64,000 nt of DNA. Origin: Maricaulis sp. Its GTDB lineage: Bacteria; Pseudomonadota; Alphaproteobacteria; Caulobacterales; Maricaulaceae. Every line of letters begins with the position of its first letter. Within the stretch, counting starts at the first letter, position 1. A program made the translations under genes and the position numbers. The notes beneath the pieces were generated by a model. It was not told the origin of the DNA and did not search any database. It worked only from the letters and a program-made list of their open reading frames with translations. Below are positions 31,815-41,651 of the stretch, in pieces. Location: positions 212,898 to 276,897 of the forward strand of contig JAEPND010000002.1 of NCBI GenBank assembly GCA_017643585.1, given 5' to 3'.

Positions 31815-33908
31815 TTACTCCGCTGCGACCTTGGCCGGTTCGGAACGCAGGGCGGAGCAAGCCGCCAGGGTTTCCGACGCACGGGCGATCGGGTTGGTGA
31901 AATAGAAGTTGGAGACAGCGGAGGTAAAGGCCTCGTCCGCGACATCGCCCGCCTGGCCAACAGCCTTGGCGTCGAAATCGGCAGCGCCATCAGCGCCCGG
32001 CGCATGATCGATACCGGCGAAGACCGGATGGTCCTCGAACAGTTTCATGCGCAGCTGTTCCAGATTGTCGTACGGCAGTGTCTTGCCGAGACGCTCGGAC
32101 AGCGCCCGGAAGATGGCCCAGTTCTCTTTCGCTTCGCCTTTCGGGAAGACGGAACGCGAAGCCAGCTGAACACGGCCCTCGGTGTTGACGAAAATACCGT
32201 CCTGTTCGGTCCAGGCGGCGCCCGGCAGGATCAGGTCGGCACGGTGGGCGCCATTATCGCCGTGCGAACCGACATAGATCACAAAGGCATCGCCAAAGCT
32301 GGACATGTCCAGCTCGTCAGCGCCCAGCAGGACAACCGTGTCCAGCGCAGTGGACTGCATGCCCGCCACGTCATGACCGCCCTCGCCCGGCAGGAAACCG
32401 AGATCGAGACCGCCGACACGCGATGCGGCCGTGTGCAGTACGTTGAAACCATTCCAGTCTTCGCTGATTGCGCCAACGGCAGCCGCCAGATCGCCCGCTG
32501 CATTGAGCACCTGGGCGCCATCTCCGCGGGTCAGAGCGCCGGAGCCGACGATGATCATCGGGCGTTTGGCGTCTTTCAGCGTCTTGATGAAGCCGGAGCG
32601 CTTTTTCTTGAGACCGGCCAGGTCCTTGGCGCTTTCGCCGACATGCTCGTATTCATACGTCAGATCAACAGCTTCACCGATAACACCGACCTTGGTGTCA
32701 TTGTTCAGCCAGGTCTTGCGGATACGGGCATTGATGATCGCGGCTTCGACACGCGGATTGGTGCCAACCAGCAGGATGGCGTCCGCGTCCTCGATACCGG
32801 CGATCGTGGAATTGAAGAGATAGTCCTGACGCGCTCCGCCACCGATCTTGGCGCCGTCCTGGCGACAATCGATGGACGCAACACCCAGCACATCAGCGAG
32901 GTCCTTGACGGCCTTGAGCTCTTCAACAGAGTTCATGTCGCCGGCAACAACACCGATCTTGGACGCGTCACCGCCCAGTTTTTCCGCGGCAATCGTCAGC
33001 GCCTCGGTCCAGTCGGACGGCCGCAGCTTGCCGTTTTCACGCACATACGGGCGATCCAGGCGCTGTTTGCCCAGGCCTTCCCAGGCGTAACGGGTCTTGT
33101 CGGAGATCCATTCTTCGTTCACGCCCTCATGGACGCGCGGCAGGATACGCAGAACCGCCGGGCCGCGATTGTCGACGCGAATGTTGGAGCCAACCGCGTC
33201 CATCACGTCGATGGTCTCGGTCTTTTTCAGCTCCCACGGACGCGCGTTGAACGCATACGGCTTGGAGGTCAGTGCGCCAACGGGGCACAGATCGATGACA
33301 TTGCCGGACAGCTCGCTCTCGACTGCGCTTTCCAGATAGGTCGTGATTTCAGCATCTTCACCGCGACCGATCATGCCGATCTCCGGCGAGCCGGCCACTT
33401 CGGTGACGAAACGGACACAGCGCGTACACTGGATACAGCGGGTCATCTCGGTCTTGATGATCGGACCCATTTCCTTGTCTTCAACCGCGCGCTTGTTCTC
33501 CGGGAAACGGGAACCGGTACGGCCATAGGCCAGGGCCTGGTCCTGCAGGTCACACTCACCGCCCTGGTCACAGATCGGGCAATCCAGCGGGTGGTTGATC
33601 AGGAGGAACTCCATCACACCTTCGCGGGCCTTCTTGACCATCGGGGACAGCGTATTCATCGCCGGCGGCTCACCATTGGGGCCACCACGCATGTCTTTCA
33701 CCTGCATTGCACAGGACGCCGCCGGTTTCGGCGCACCGACCAGCTCAACGAGGCACATGCGGCAATTGCCCGCCACGGACAGGCGCTCGTGGTAACAGAA
33801 ACGCGGAATTTCGCGCCCTGCCTCTTCAGCCGCCTGCAACAGCGTATAGGAATTCGGTACTTCGATTTCCTCGCCGTCGACGATAATTTTGCGGAGATCT
33901 TCGCTCAT
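31815..33908 (-). CDS. nuoG: NADH-quinone oxidoreductase subunit G
   Basis: NuoG is the largest peripheral-arm subunit of complex I. The 697-residue product begins with a ferredoxin-like [2Fe-2S] domain (Cys38, 49, 52 and a fourth near 70), then a His/Cys-ligated cluster region and a [4Fe-4S] segment with CIQCTRCVRF. It ends with a molybdopterin-oxidoreductase-like domain that binds no molybdenum. Its ATG overlaps the stop of an inserted secreted-protein gene as ATGA. Confidence 0.97.
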   Translation of the reverse strand: MSEDLRKIIVDGEEIEVPNSYTLLQAAEEAGREIPRFCYHERLSVAGNCRMCLVELVGAPKPAASCAMQVKDMRGGPNGEPPAMNTLSPMVKKAREGVMEFLLINHPLDCPICDQGGECDLQDQALAYGRTGSRFPENKRAVEDKEMGPIIKTEMTRCIQCTRCVRFVTEVAGSPEIGMIGRGEDAEITTYLESAVESELSGNVIDLCPVGALTSKPYAFNARPWELKKTETIDVMDAVGSNIRVDNRGPAVLRILPRVHEGVNEEWISDKTRYAWEGLGKQRLDRPYVRENGKLRPSDWTEALTIAAEKLGGDASKIGVVAGDMNSVEELKAVKDLADVLGVASIDCRQDGAKIGGGARQDYLFNSTIAGIEDADAILLVGTNPRVEAAIINARIRKTWLNNDTKVGVIGEAVDLTYEYEHVGESAKDLAGLKKKRSGFIKTLKDAKRPMIIVGSGALTRGDGAQVLNAAGDLAAAVGAISEDWNGFNVLHTAASRVGGLDLGFLPGEGGHDVAGMQSTALDTVVLLGADELDMSSFGDAFVIYVGSHGDNGAHRADLILPGAAWTEQDGIFVNTEGRVQLASRSVFPKGEAKENWAIFRALSERLGKTLPYDNLEQLRMKLFEDHPVFAGIDHAPGADGAADFDAKAVGQAGDVADEAFTSAVSNFYFTNPIARASETLAACSALRSEPAKVAAE

Positions 33909-34435
33909 CCCTGCTCTCCAGCGTCGCGCGTTACCGCGCGGATAACATCTTGTTCAAAAAACTGCAGAAACAGACAGTGTCCCTGCGAGGAATACGCGCC
34001 CTGACCTGAATCGGTAAGCGCCATCAGCATTCGGTCACTTTGATGATCACCCAACGCAAATGTGCTGGAGCTCATCAACTCCAGCTCGCAGTCGGGTCCC
34101 AATCGAGACATCCAGCCGGTGTGCAGCAGCGCGGTCTGGATTTCTCGGCCACGAACAACCTCTTCAACCTCGAAGATCTCCAGAATCTCCTGAAAACCAT
34201 TCAAACCGGTGGTGTTGCCCCCACTATCACACACGCCCTGCACTGGGTAACGAGCCCCGTTCAGACGTCCGTAGGCGAGAACATCCGCATCCAGAGCAAA
34301 CGCTATAGCCCGATCACGAGCTGCATTGACCTCGGCATCGGATACCCCGATCGGTTCGCAACTACTTGCGAGTGCTGATGCACCGCTCAATGCCGCCGCC
34401 GAAGCCGCCAAAACGTATGTGAGGAAACTTCTCAC
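33905..34435 (-). CDS. Secreted hypothetical protein inserted in the nuo operon
   Basis: From GTG at 34435, just eight bases after the nuoF stop region, the frame encodes 176 residues: a signal peptide (VRSFLTYVLAASAAAL to SALA, then SSCEP) and a periplasmic part with about four Cys residues (near 29, 72, 114 and 160) that may form disulfides. A central segment (FQEILEIFEVEEVVRG) looks like a strand-helix unit. I do not recognise the family. The longer frame to 34576 overlaps nuoF and lacks a signal peptide. The stop overlaps the nuoG ATG, so translation is coupled. Like the DUF4259 gene, the DNA is more AT-rich than flanking nuo genes. Confidence 0.75.
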   Translation of the reverse strand: MRSFLTYVLAASAAALSGASALASSCEPIGVSDAEVNAARDRAIAFALDADVLAYGRLNGARYPVQGVCDSGGNTTGLNGFQEILEIFEVEEVVRGREIQTALLHTGWMSRLGPDCELELMSSSTFALGDHQSDRMLMALTDSGQGAYSSQGHCLFLQFFEQDVIRAVTRDAGEQG

Positions 34436-34442
34436 TCCCGCT

Positions 34443-35756
34443 CTACTCCGCTGCGACCGACTGGCTGACGAAGACAGGTTTGCCTTCGCGGTAATTGTTG
34501 ATCCGCTCTTCAATCTCGTGGCGGAAGTGGCGGATGAGCCCCTGGACCGGCCATGCGGCCGCATCGCCCAGGGCACAGATCGTGTGACCTTCCACCTGGC
34601 CGGCGACGTCGAGCAGCATGTCGATCTCTTCGATCGTGGACTCGCCTGCGGCCATGCGGGTCAGGACGCGCCACATCCAGCCGGTGCCTTCGCGGCACGG
34701 CGTACACTGGCCGCAGCTTTCGTGACGGTAGAAGTAGGAAATCCGGGCGATCGCCTTCACCACGTCGGTGGACTTGTCCATGACGATGACAGCAGCGGTA
34801 CCCAGACCAGACTTGTGCGCGGAAAGCGCATCGAAATCCATCAGCACGTCGTCGCAGATGTCCTTGGGCAGCAGCGAGACAGAAGACCCGCCAGGGATGA
34901 CGGCCTTGAGATTGTCCCAGCCCCCGCGCACACCGCCGGCATGTGTCTCGATGAGCGTTTTCATCGGGATCGACATGGCTTCTTCGACGTTACAGGGATT
35001 GTTCACATGGCCCGAGATCGAGAAGATCTTGGTGCCGACATTGCGCTCGCGACCAAAGCTGGAGAACCATTCCGCACCGCGACGCAGGATGGTGCCGGCG
35101 ACCGCGATCGACTCGACATTGTTCACCGTGGTCGGGCAGCCATAAAGACCGGCATTGGCCGGGAATGGCGGCTTCAGGCGCGGCTGGCCCTTCTTGCCTT
35201 CCAGGCTTTCCAGCAGTGCCGTTTCCTCGCCACAGATATACGCACCCGCACCGTGGTGGATATAGACGTGGAACGGCCAGCCATTCGTGTTCTTCTCGCC
35301 GATCAGCTTGGCCTCATAGGCTTCCTTGACGGCTTTTTCGAGCGCCAGGCGCTCGGTGACGTACTCGCCACGCAGATAGATGTAACAAGCGTGCGCCTGC
35401 ATCGCGAAGGAGGCGATCATGCAGCCTTCGATCAGGAGGTGCGGATCATGACGCATGATCTCGCGGTCCTTACACGTACCCGGCTCGGATTCGTCGGCAT
35501 TGACGACGAGATAATGCGGACGCGCGCCCACTTCCTGCGGCATGAAGGACCATTTCAGGCCGGTCGGGAAACCGGCACCTCCGCGGCCGCGCAGACCGGA
35601 GGCTTTCATCTGGTCGATGATCCAGTGACGGCCCTGTTCAAGGATGTCCTTGGTGCCATTCCATGCGCCGCGCTGTTTGGCAGCCTCCAGCCCCGGGCTG
35701 TGGTGACCAAACAGGTTGGTGAAGATGCGGTCTTTATCCTGGAGAAGCTCTACCAT
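34443..35756 (-). CDS. nuoF: NADH-quinone oxidoreductase subunit F
   Basis: NuoF holds FMN, the NADH site and cluster N3. The 437-residue product shows the FMN/NADH motif [15 protein letters not shown] (about 55-69), the [19 protein letters not shown] segment (about 170-188) and the [4Fe-4S] motif [15 protein letters not shown] (about 345-359). It follows nuoE closely, and both are in the standard place. Confidence 0.98.
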   Translation of the reverse strand: MVELLQDKDRIFTNLFGHHSPGLEAAKQRGAWNGTKDILEQGRHWIIDQMKASGLRGRGGAGFPTGLKWSFMPQEVGARPHYLVVNADESEPGTCKDREIMRHDPHLLIEGCMIASFAMQAHACYIYLRGEYVTERLALEKAVKEAYEAKLIGEKNTNGWPFHVYIHHGAGAYICGEETALLESLEGKKGQPRLKPPFPANAGLYGCPTTVNNVESIAVAGTILRRGAEWFSSFGRERNVGTKIFSISGHVNNPCNVEEAMSIPMKTLIETHAGGVRGGWDNLKAVIPGGSSVSLLPKDICDDVLMDFDALSAHKSGLGTAAVIVMDKSTDVVKAIARISYFYRHESCGQCTPCREGTGWMWRVLTRMAAGESTIEEIDMLLDVAGQVEGHTICALGDAAAWPVQGLIRHFRHEIEERINNYREGKPVFVSQSVAAE

Positions 35757-35758
35757 GA

Positions 35759-36424
35759 TCAGCCCTCCGCCTTTTCGGTATTGGGCAACTTGATCTTCTT
35801 GGCTCTCGAACCGTCATAGAGGCTCGGGTCAGACAGAACAGACGTGCCGTGCGGCTCGGACGCGTTGCGCTCGGATTGCGGGCCGAACTCGACCTTCTTT
35901 CCAGCGGCCAGATCGTCAAGCAGTTTCTCGAATTTCTCGGCGTCGAGATCCTCGATGTAATGGTCACCCTCGCCATTGGCGAGCTGGATCATCGGGGCAT
36001 TGGCGCAGGCGCCCATGCACTCGACCTCAACCCAGGTAAACTTGCCGTCTTCGGAAATCTCGTGCTGCTTGCCGATGCGGTTCTTGCAGATCTTGATCAG
36101 CTCGTCAGAGCCACGCAGCATGCACGGTGTCGTGCCACAGACCTGGACCAGATGCTCACCGACCGGGGCCAGATTGAACATGGTGTAGAAGGTCGCGACT
36201 TCGTAGACGCGGATATAGGGCATATCCAGACGTGAGGCGATTTCGCGGATTGCCGGTTCGGATACCCAGCTTTCCTGCTTCTGCGCGATCCACAGCATCG
36301 GGATGACGGCAGAGGCCTTTTTCTCTTCCGGGTACTTGCCCAGCCAGAACTTGATCTCGTCTTCGCTCTTCTTGTTGAAGGCAAAGCTATCCGGCTGCTC
36401 TTTTGCGAGACGGCGAACGCTCAT
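35759..36424 (-). CDS. nuoE: NADH-quinone oxidoreductase subunit E
   Basis: NuoE is the thioredoxin-like subunit with [2Fe-2S] cluster N1a. The 221-residue product has the four ligands Cys96, Cys101, Cys136 and Cys140 in VCGTTPCML and [11 protein letters not shown]. The N-terminal helical part and a roughly 50-residue C-terminal tail make it somewhat longer than the E. coli protein (166), as is usual in alphaproteobacteria. Its ATG overlaps the nuoD stop. Confidence 0.97.
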   Translation of the reverse strand: MSVRRLAKEQPDSFAFNKKSEDEIKFWLGKYPEEKKASAVIPMLWIAQKQESWVSEPAIREIASRLDMPYIRVYEVATFYTMFNLAPVGEHLVQVCGTTPCMLRGSDELIKICKNRIGKQHEISEDGKFTWVEVECMGACANAPMIQLANGEGDHYIEDLDAEKFEKLLDDLAAGKKVEFGPQSERNASEPHGTSVLSDPSLYDGSRAKKIKLPNTEKAEG

Positions 36425-37623
36425 CGGTCGATCTCCCCGAACACGACGTCCAGTGAACCAATAATGGCGGATACGTCAGCGAGCATGTGCCCGCGATTGA
36501 GGTGGTCCATGGCAGACAAGTGGGCAAAGCCCGGCGCGCGGATCTTCACGCGATACGGCTTGTTGGTACCGTCGGCCACGAGATAAACGCCAAACTCGCC
36601 CTTGGGCGCTTCTACACAGGCGTAGACCTCGCCCGCATCGACATGCACACCCTCGGTGTAGAGCTTGAAGTGCTGGATCAGGGCTTCCATCGACTGCTTC
36701 ATCTCGGCGCGACGCGGCGGAGAGTGTTTGGAATCGGTGGCAAGCACCTCACCCTGGTTCTCTTCACGCATCAGCCAGTCACAGCACTGGATCATGATCT
36801 TCACGGACTCGCGCATCTCCTCCATGCGGCAGAGATAGCGGTCATAACAATCGCCATTCTTGCCCACCGGGATGTTGAACTCGAGCTCGTCGTAAACTTC
36901 GTACGGTTGCGCGCGGCGCAGGTCCCAGGCCATGCCGGAACCGCGCACCATCACGCCGGAGAAACCCCATTCAAGGGCCTCTTCCTTGGAGACGATACCG
37001 ATATCGGCATTGCGCTGTTTGAAGATGCGGTTTTCCGTCAGCAGGCTATCGATATCGTCCAGCGCCTTTGGGAAATCATCACACCACTGGCGGATGTCCG
37101 CGAGCAGTTGCGGCGGCAGGTCCTGGTGGACACCGCCAACGCGGAAATAATGCGCGTGCATACGAGCACCACAGGCGCGCTCGTAGAAGATCATCAGCTT
37201 CTCACGCTCTTCAAAGCCCCAGAGCGGCGGCGTCAGCGCGCCCACATCCATGGCCTGTGTGGTGACGTTGAGAAGATGGTTCAGGATCCGGCCGATTTCC
37301 GAATAGAGCACGCGGATATACTGGCCACGGCGCGGCACGGTGACACCGGCCAGGCGCTCCGCGGCCATGCAGAAGGCGTGTTCCTGGTTCATCGGCGCGA
37401 CATAGTCGAGACGGTCGAAATAGCCGATACCCTGGAGATAGGTCTTGTGCTCGAGCAGTTTCTCCGTGCCGCGGTGCAAAAGGCCGATATGCGGGTCAAC
37501 GCGCTCGACAACCTCGCCGTCCAGCTCCAGCACGAGACGCAGAACGCCGTGCGCCGCCGGGTGCTGGGGACCGAAATTGATCGTGAAGTTACGTTCGGAG
37601 GTTTGCGCCTGATCATCAGCCAT
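36421..37623 (-). CDS. nuoD: NADH-quinone oxidoreductase subunit D
   Basis: NuoD forms the quinone-binding cavity with NuoB. The 400-residue product starts with [26 protein letters not shown], whose His residues line the quinone site, and includes [11 protein letters not shown] and the family's conserved end [15 protein letters not shown]. It is a stand-alone protein, not the NuoCD fusion of E. coli. Confidence 0.98.
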   Translation of the reverse strand: MADDQAQTSERNFTINFGPQHPAAHGVLRLVLELDGEVVERVDPHIGLLHRGTEKLLEHKTYLQGIGYFDRLDYVAPMNQEHAFCMAAERLAGVTVPRRGQYIRVLYSEIGRILNHLLNVTTQAMDVGALTPPLWGFEEREKLMIFYERACGARMHAHYFRVGGVHQDLPPQLLADIRQWCDDFPKALDDIDSLLTENRIFKQRNADIGIVSKEEALEWGFSGVMVRGSGMAWDLRRAQPYEVYDELEFNIPVGKNGDCYDRYLCRMEEMRESVKIMIQCCDWLMREENQGEVLATDSKHSPPRRAEMKQSMEALIQHFKLYTEGVHVDAGEVYACVEAPKGEFGVYLVADGTNKPYRVKIRAPGFAHLSAMDHLNRGHMLADVSAIIGSLDVVFGEIDR

Positions 37624-37626
37624 GAT

Positions 37627-38229
37627 TTAACCCTCCGCCTTCTCGTCGCCCGGAAGCACGTATTTCGCGCCTTCCCACGGGCTCATGAAATCAAAGTCGC
37701 GATATTCCTGGACCAGTTCGACCGGCTCATAGACGACGCGTTTTTCCTCTTCATCCCAGCGCACTTCGACATAACCCGTCAGCGGGAAGTCCTTGCGCAG
37801 CGGATAACCCTCGAAACCATAATCCGTCAGCAGACGGCGCAGGTCCGGGTGGTTGGAGAAGGTGATGCCATACATGTCGAAGGCTTCACGCTCGAACCAG
37901 TTGGCAACCGGGAACAGGTCGCAGATCGAGGCGACCGGGGTCTCCTCGTCCACGCACAGTTTCACGCGGATGCGCTGGTTCTGCTGCATTGACAGCATGT
38001 GATAGACGACCTCGAAACGCTCGGCGCGTTCCGGATAGTCGACACCACAGATGTCGATCAGCGTGGTGAACCGGCAGGTCGGGTCATCGCGCAGGAAACG
38101 GATGACGTCCTCGATACGGTCGTCGTGGATCTCAACAGTCAGCTCGCCGTGGGCGATTGACCAGTTGGTCACAGCCGTCTCCTGAGAGGCGGCGATGTGT
38201 TCACCCAGCGTTTTGAGAGCTTCGCTCAT
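37627..38229 (-). CDS. nuoC: NADH-quinone oxidoreductase subunit C
   Basis: NuoC is the 30-kDa peripheral-arm subunit. The 200-residue product has the family signature [12 protein letters not shown] and [38 protein letters not shown] (about 112-150). It ends with a short acidic tail. It lies between nuoB and nuoD, each within about 20 bases. Confidence 0.98.
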   Translation of the reverse strand: MSEALKTLGEHIAASQETAVTNWSIAHGELTVEIHDDRIEDVIRFLRDDPTCRFTTLIDICGVDYPERAERFEVVYHMLSMQQNQRIRVKLCVDEETPVASICDLFPVANWFEREAFDMYGITFSNHPDLRRLLTDYGFEGYPLRKDFPLTGYVEVRWDEEEKRVVYEPVELVQEYRDFDFMSPWEGAKYVLPGDEKAEG

Positions 38230-38250
38230 TCATCTCTCCTGGTGCGCGGA

Positions 38251-38814
38251 TCAGCGCTCGATCGAGCCTTCGCGGCGGATTTTCTTCTGCAGCTGCAGGA
38301 TGCCGTAAACCAGCGCCTCGGCTGTCGGCGGACAACCCGGCACATAGACATCTACCGGCACGATGCGGTCACACCCGCGAACGACCGAATATGAATAGTG
38401 GTAATACCCCCCCCCATTGGCACAGGACCCCATGGAGATGACGTAGCGCGGCTCGGGCATCTGGTCGTAGACCTTGCGCAGGGCCGGAGCCATCTTGTTG
38501 GTCAGCGTGCCGGCCACGATCATCACGTCGGACTGACGCGGGGATGCGCGTGGGGCGAACCCGAAACGCTCGACGTCGTAACGCGGCATGGAGGCCTGCA
38601 TCATTTCAACGGCGCAACAGGCCAGACCAAAGGTCATCCACATCAGCGAGCCGGTGCGCGCCCAGGTGACCAGGTCATCGGCAGCCGCAACGACGAACCC
38701 CTTGTCCGCGAGGGCGTCGGACACGCCATCGAAGAAGGGATCGTGTTTCTTCGGGTCATAGTGCGGGACGGCAGCGCGTCCGGCCATGCCATTCGGGGTG
38801 AGATCAGAGGCCAT
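38251..38814 (-). CDS. nuoB: NADH-quinone oxidoreductase subunit B
   Basis: NuoB ligates the terminal cluster N2 next to quinone. The 187-residue product has the four ligands Cys66, Cys67 (tandem, in GLACCAVEM), Cys131 (GSCANGGG) and Cys161 ([10 protein letters not shown]). The Gly-Gly-Gly after Cys131 is encoded by a run of nine G on the coding strand, a possible slippage site. Signals and spacing to nuoA (three bases) are normal. Confidence 0.98.
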   Translation of the reverse strand: MASDLTPNGMAGRAAVPHYDPKKHDPFFDGVSDALADKGFVVAAADDLVTWARTGSLMWMTFGLACCAVEMMQASMPRYDVERFGFAPRASPRQSDVMIVAGTLTNKMAPALRKVYDQMPEPRYVISMGSCANGGGYYHYSYSVVRGCDRIVPVDVYVPGCPPTAEALVYGILQLQKKIRREGSIER

Positions 38815-38817
38815 GAC

Positions 38818-39186
38818 TTACTCCCAGTCCAACGCGCCTTTTTTCAGCTCGTAAACGAAGCCGATAGTCAACACGCCGAGGAAAACCATCATCGACCAGA
38901 ACTCGAACTCGCCGAGGTGTTCCCGCAGGGTGACCGCCCACGGGAAGAGGAAGGCGACTTCCAGGTCGAAGATGATGAAAAGGATTGCCACCAGGTAGAA
39001 GCGGACATCGAACTTCATCCGCGCATCGTCGAATGCTTCAAAGCCACATTCATAGGTGGAGACTTTTTCCGGGTCCGGCTTTGACGGTGCGATCACAAAG
39101 GCCGCAAGCATGAAACCGATCCCGATAACGGCGGCAATGCCGAAGAAGATTAGGATCGGAAGGTAGTCGAGAAGAAGCGTGTCCAT
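38818..39186 (-). CDS. nuoA: NADH-quinone oxidoreductase subunit A
   Basis: NuoA is a three-helix membrane subunit. From ATG at 39186 the 122-residue product has [39 protein letters not shown] (about 47-85), the family hallmark whose loop contacts quinone. The upstream in-frame extension to 39342 has no family match and lies in the likely promoter region. It is the first gene of the nuo operon. Confidence 0.97.
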   Translation of the reverse strand: MDTLLLDYLPILIFFGIAAVIGIGFMLAAFVIAPSKPDPEKVSTYECGFEAFDDARMKFDVRFYLVAILFIIFDLEVAFLFPWAVTLREHLGEFEFWSMMVFLGVLTIGFVYELKKGALDWE

Positions 39187-39302
39187 GGTCAGCACTCGCC
39201 GGGTCCGAATTTCAGCTCTCGGGCGAAGATCTGGAACACTGGCGTGACCCGCGGGGAGCGAATCAAAAACGCCAAAGGGAGCCCCCGCCCGAATTTTGCC
39301 GG

Positions 39303-39331
39303 AAGCTAGATCGCACCGGCGCTTCGGGCAA
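39303..39331 (-). promoter_or_regulatory. Possible promoter of the nuo operon
   Basis: On the minus strand TTGCCC (39326-39331) and TAGCTT (39303-39308) lie 17 bases apart, with a predicted start about 110 bases before nuoA. The -35 is fair and the -10 weak. The rest of the 228-base gap between nuoA and the next minus-strand gene shows nothing else I recognise. Confidence 0.35.
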
Positions 39332-39414
39332 GGGCAAAACACTGCCGGAGTTCAGTTCTCTACCGCTTTATCCGTAAAGAGGTTTCCATTTGCGAACAGG
39401 TCGCAGAAATCGGG

Positions 39415-39867
39415 CTATTTTGCGGTGATCCCGAGCACGGATTTCCAGAAATTCACACGCAAAAAGGGAGAGCGAAGTGAAAACGCGCGATCCGGGAGGA
39501 TGTGCCAGGGGCGATATCCCCAACCCCGGACCATCTGCCGTGCTTGCAATCCGAGCCCGGCGGCGTAGGCGGCAGCGATCGCGGCGCGCCTGGAACACCA
39601 GGATGTACGCGAGCGCCTGAACTCGGCCAGGGCCCGTCCCTCAATGGCCCCGATGCGCTGGAACACCCCTCGCAGGCGCACGAATTCACGTAGACGCGCG
39701 AAACTGTCCAGGGCCAGCACAAGCACGCCCAGCCCCGCCAGGACCGAGAGCCATGCAAACGGGCTGACGAGCGCGACCAGCAATGCTCCAAATAGCAAGA
39801 CCAGAGGCGGCCAGGTCGCTCGAAGTGACCAGAGCTGGAAGTTGAAAAACGCTGACACGGTGCTCAT
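39415..39867 (-). CDS. Membrane hypothetical protein upstream of nuo
   Basis: From ATG at 39867 the frame gives 150 residues: two adjacent membrane helices (about 16-55) after MSTVSAFFNFQLWSLRATW, then a long basic Arg/Ala-rich cytosolic part ending in aromatic residues (WGYRPWHILPDRAF, FLRVNFWKSVLG). I do not recognise the family. The frame is open further up to 39999, but those residues (Cys/Arg-rich) look non-coding and overlap the divergent DUF599 start. It is divergent from that gene and co-directional with nuo. Confidence 0.6.
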   Translation of the reverse strand: MSTVSAFFNFQLWSLRATWPPLVLLFGALLVALVSPFAWLSVLAGLGVLVLALDSFARLREFVRLRGVFQRIGAIEGRALAEFRRSRTSWCSRRAAIAAAYAAGLGLQARQMVRGWGYRPWHILPDRAFSLRSPFLRVNFWKSVLGITAK

Positions 39868-39997
39868 TCGCGAAGCATTTCTGCTCGCATGGCTCGCAAA
39901 AAGAGGGACACGCAGCCTGATTGTCCCCTTGCCTATTTCAATGCAGACAGACTCGTGGCGGTGTGACCGTGCAGCACGACAGCAATCGGGGGCAGGC

Positions 39998-40672
39998 ATG
40001 CTGGCGGAGTATTATGGCGTTATCGGCTTTGCACTGATTGCGGCGGTCTTTTCCGCAGTCGTGGATCACAGTCCGCTGAAATCCCGGACCCTGTCCAGCC
40101 GGATGGATCGGTTTCGGTCGCAATGGATGATTGCCATGGCCGGTCGAGAGGTTCGCATCGTCGACAGCCAGATCATTTCGGGCCTGCAAAACGGCATCGC
40201 CTTTTTCGCGTCGACGGCGCTGCTGGGCATTGGCGCTGCCTTCACCCTCCTGACTGCCCTCGACAATGTGATGGACGCGGTTCGCGATATCCCGGCGCTG
40301 GCTGTGGGCAGTCGGACGCAGTGGGAGGTGATGAGTATCGGCCTGCTGGTGATCTACGCCTATGCATTTTTCAAGTTCGGCTGGGCCTATCGTTTGATCA
40401 ATTACTGCGCGGTCCTGCTGGGCTCTACCCATGACGTCAAACGCGGGGACATACCAAGCGATCGCTGTCTTGAACAGGCCAGGCTGGCGGGCGAGATGAA
40501 CGTGCTGGCCGGTCGTCAGTTCAATCGTGGTCTGCGGGCCATCTTCCTGTCCATCGGCTATCTGGCCTGGATCGCAGGTCCCCTGGCCCAGGTCCTTGTG
40601 ACAGCGGCCATCGCCGGGATCCTGGCCTATCGCCAATTCTTCAGCCCCGCGCTCGCTTTGATCAAAGATTGA
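39998..40672 (+). CDS. DUF599 family membrane protein
   Basis: A 224-residue protein with about four membrane helices. The motif WMIAMAGREVRIVDSQIISGLQNGIAFFASTALL (about 43-76) is the DUF599 signature of a positive loop leading into a helix. Function is unknown. I start at ATG 39998, preceded by a GGGGG; the frame is open further upstream but that region is antisense to the previous gene. It leads a plus-strand group with the metal-dependent hydrolase gene, 52 bases downstream. Confidence 0.88.
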   Translation: MLAEYYGVIGFALIAAVFSAVVDHSPLKSRTLSSRMDRFRSQWMIAMAGREVRIVDSQIISGLQNGIAFFASTALLGIGAAFTLLTALDNVMDAVRDIPALAVGSRTQWEVMSIGLLVIYAYAFFKFGWAYRLINYCAVLLGSTHDVKRGDIPSDRCLEQARLAGEMNVLAGRQFNRGLRAIFLSIGYLAWIAGPLAQVLVTAAIAGILAYRQFFSPALALIKD

Positions 40673-40724
40673 CAGGCCCGCCATCGGCGCGAAAAGTGAA
40701 CGCGGTTCACCAAGGGAGGCCAGA

Positions 40725-41561
40725 ATGCCGACCACGCTTACGCCGGCTGATCTGGAAATCCAGCCACGCAACATCAAGTTCAACGATGAAGCTGCCCCGA
40801 ACGAACGCTGTTGGGCGGGCGGCGATCCGATCGCGACAGCGTGGTACAACGCGCTTTCCATCACCTTCCCGGCTGGTGAAACCTTCTTTATCGAGAGCGT
40901 GCGGCGCTTCGAAAAGGACGTTCCTGACCATTTGGGTGAACAGATCAAGGCCTTCGTCAAACAGGAAGCCTTTCACACCCGGGAGCATAACTCGTTTAAT
41001 TCGCGCGTGAAGGAAGCCGGGTATGACATCGCGCGAATGGAGGCAGATGTACAGGCGCGGCTCGACCAGGCCCGCGATACCCACCCGGTTGTCCAGCTGG
41101 GCCTGACCACAGCACTCGAGCACTTCACCGCAATTTTCGCACACTCGGCACTCAAGCAGCCCGACTTGCTCGCCGGCGCGGACATGAATGCCCAGCGCAT
41201 GTGGGGCTGGCACGCGATCGAGGAAATCGAACACAAGGCCGTCGCCTTCGACACTTACCGGTATGCCACACGAGACGTACCGAAGTTCAAACGCTGGATG
41301 ATCCGCTCGCTGACCTTTCTCAATGTGTCCCGGAATTTCCTGACCGGTCGCTGGCGAGAGGCGCTGGAATTGCTCGAGCAGGACGGCATTACGGGCATTC
41401 AGGCGCGCTGGAAACTCGCATGGCTCCTCTGGGGCAAGCCGGGATTGGTGCGACGCGTCTTTTTCCCCTGGCTGGCCTATTTTCGACCCGGCTTCCATCC
41501 CTGGCAGATCGATGATCGCGACCTCATCTCCGACGCCCAGCGGCGCCTAGGTCTGACCTGA
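40725..41561 (+). CDS. Metal-dependent hydrolase family protein (PF10118 type)
   Basis: A 278-residue helical protein. It has the pattern of a carboxylate/histidine metal site: QEAFHTREH (E81, H84, E87, H88), LEHF (E132, H133) and HAIEEIEHKAVAFD (H163, E166, E169, H170), spaced as in predicted metal-dependent hydrolases of COG3687. The active site resembles a di-iron ferritin-like arrangement more than a classic hydrolase, so the reaction is unknown. A GGGAGG precedes the ATG. There is no signal peptide. Confidence 0.85.
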   Translation: MPTTLTPADLEIQPRNIKFNDEAAPNERCWAGGDPIATAWYNALSITFPAGETFFIESVRRFEKDVPDHLGEQIKAFVKQEAFHTREHNSFNSRVKEAGYDIARMEADVQARLDQARDTHPVVQLGLTTALEHFTAIFAHSALKQPDLLAGADMNAQRMWGWHAIEEIEHKAVAFDTYRYATRDVPKFKRWMIRSLTFLNVSRNFLTGRWREALELLEQDGITGIQARWKLAWLLWGKPGLVRRVFFPWLAYFRPGFHPWQIDDRDLISDAQRRLGLT

Positions 41562-41651
41562 CGCCAAAACCTCTGGCCCCTGCTGCGCATTCGTTTTATC
41601 TCTTTGGGCCAATTCGGGCACTAGAAGTGAGCGTTTAAGGGGAGTTTCAAG

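Noticed and set aside
41562-41651. Riboswitch before the AbgT transporter
   Set aside because: The 90-base gap shows no conserved stem pattern that I recognise, only a ribosome-binding site.
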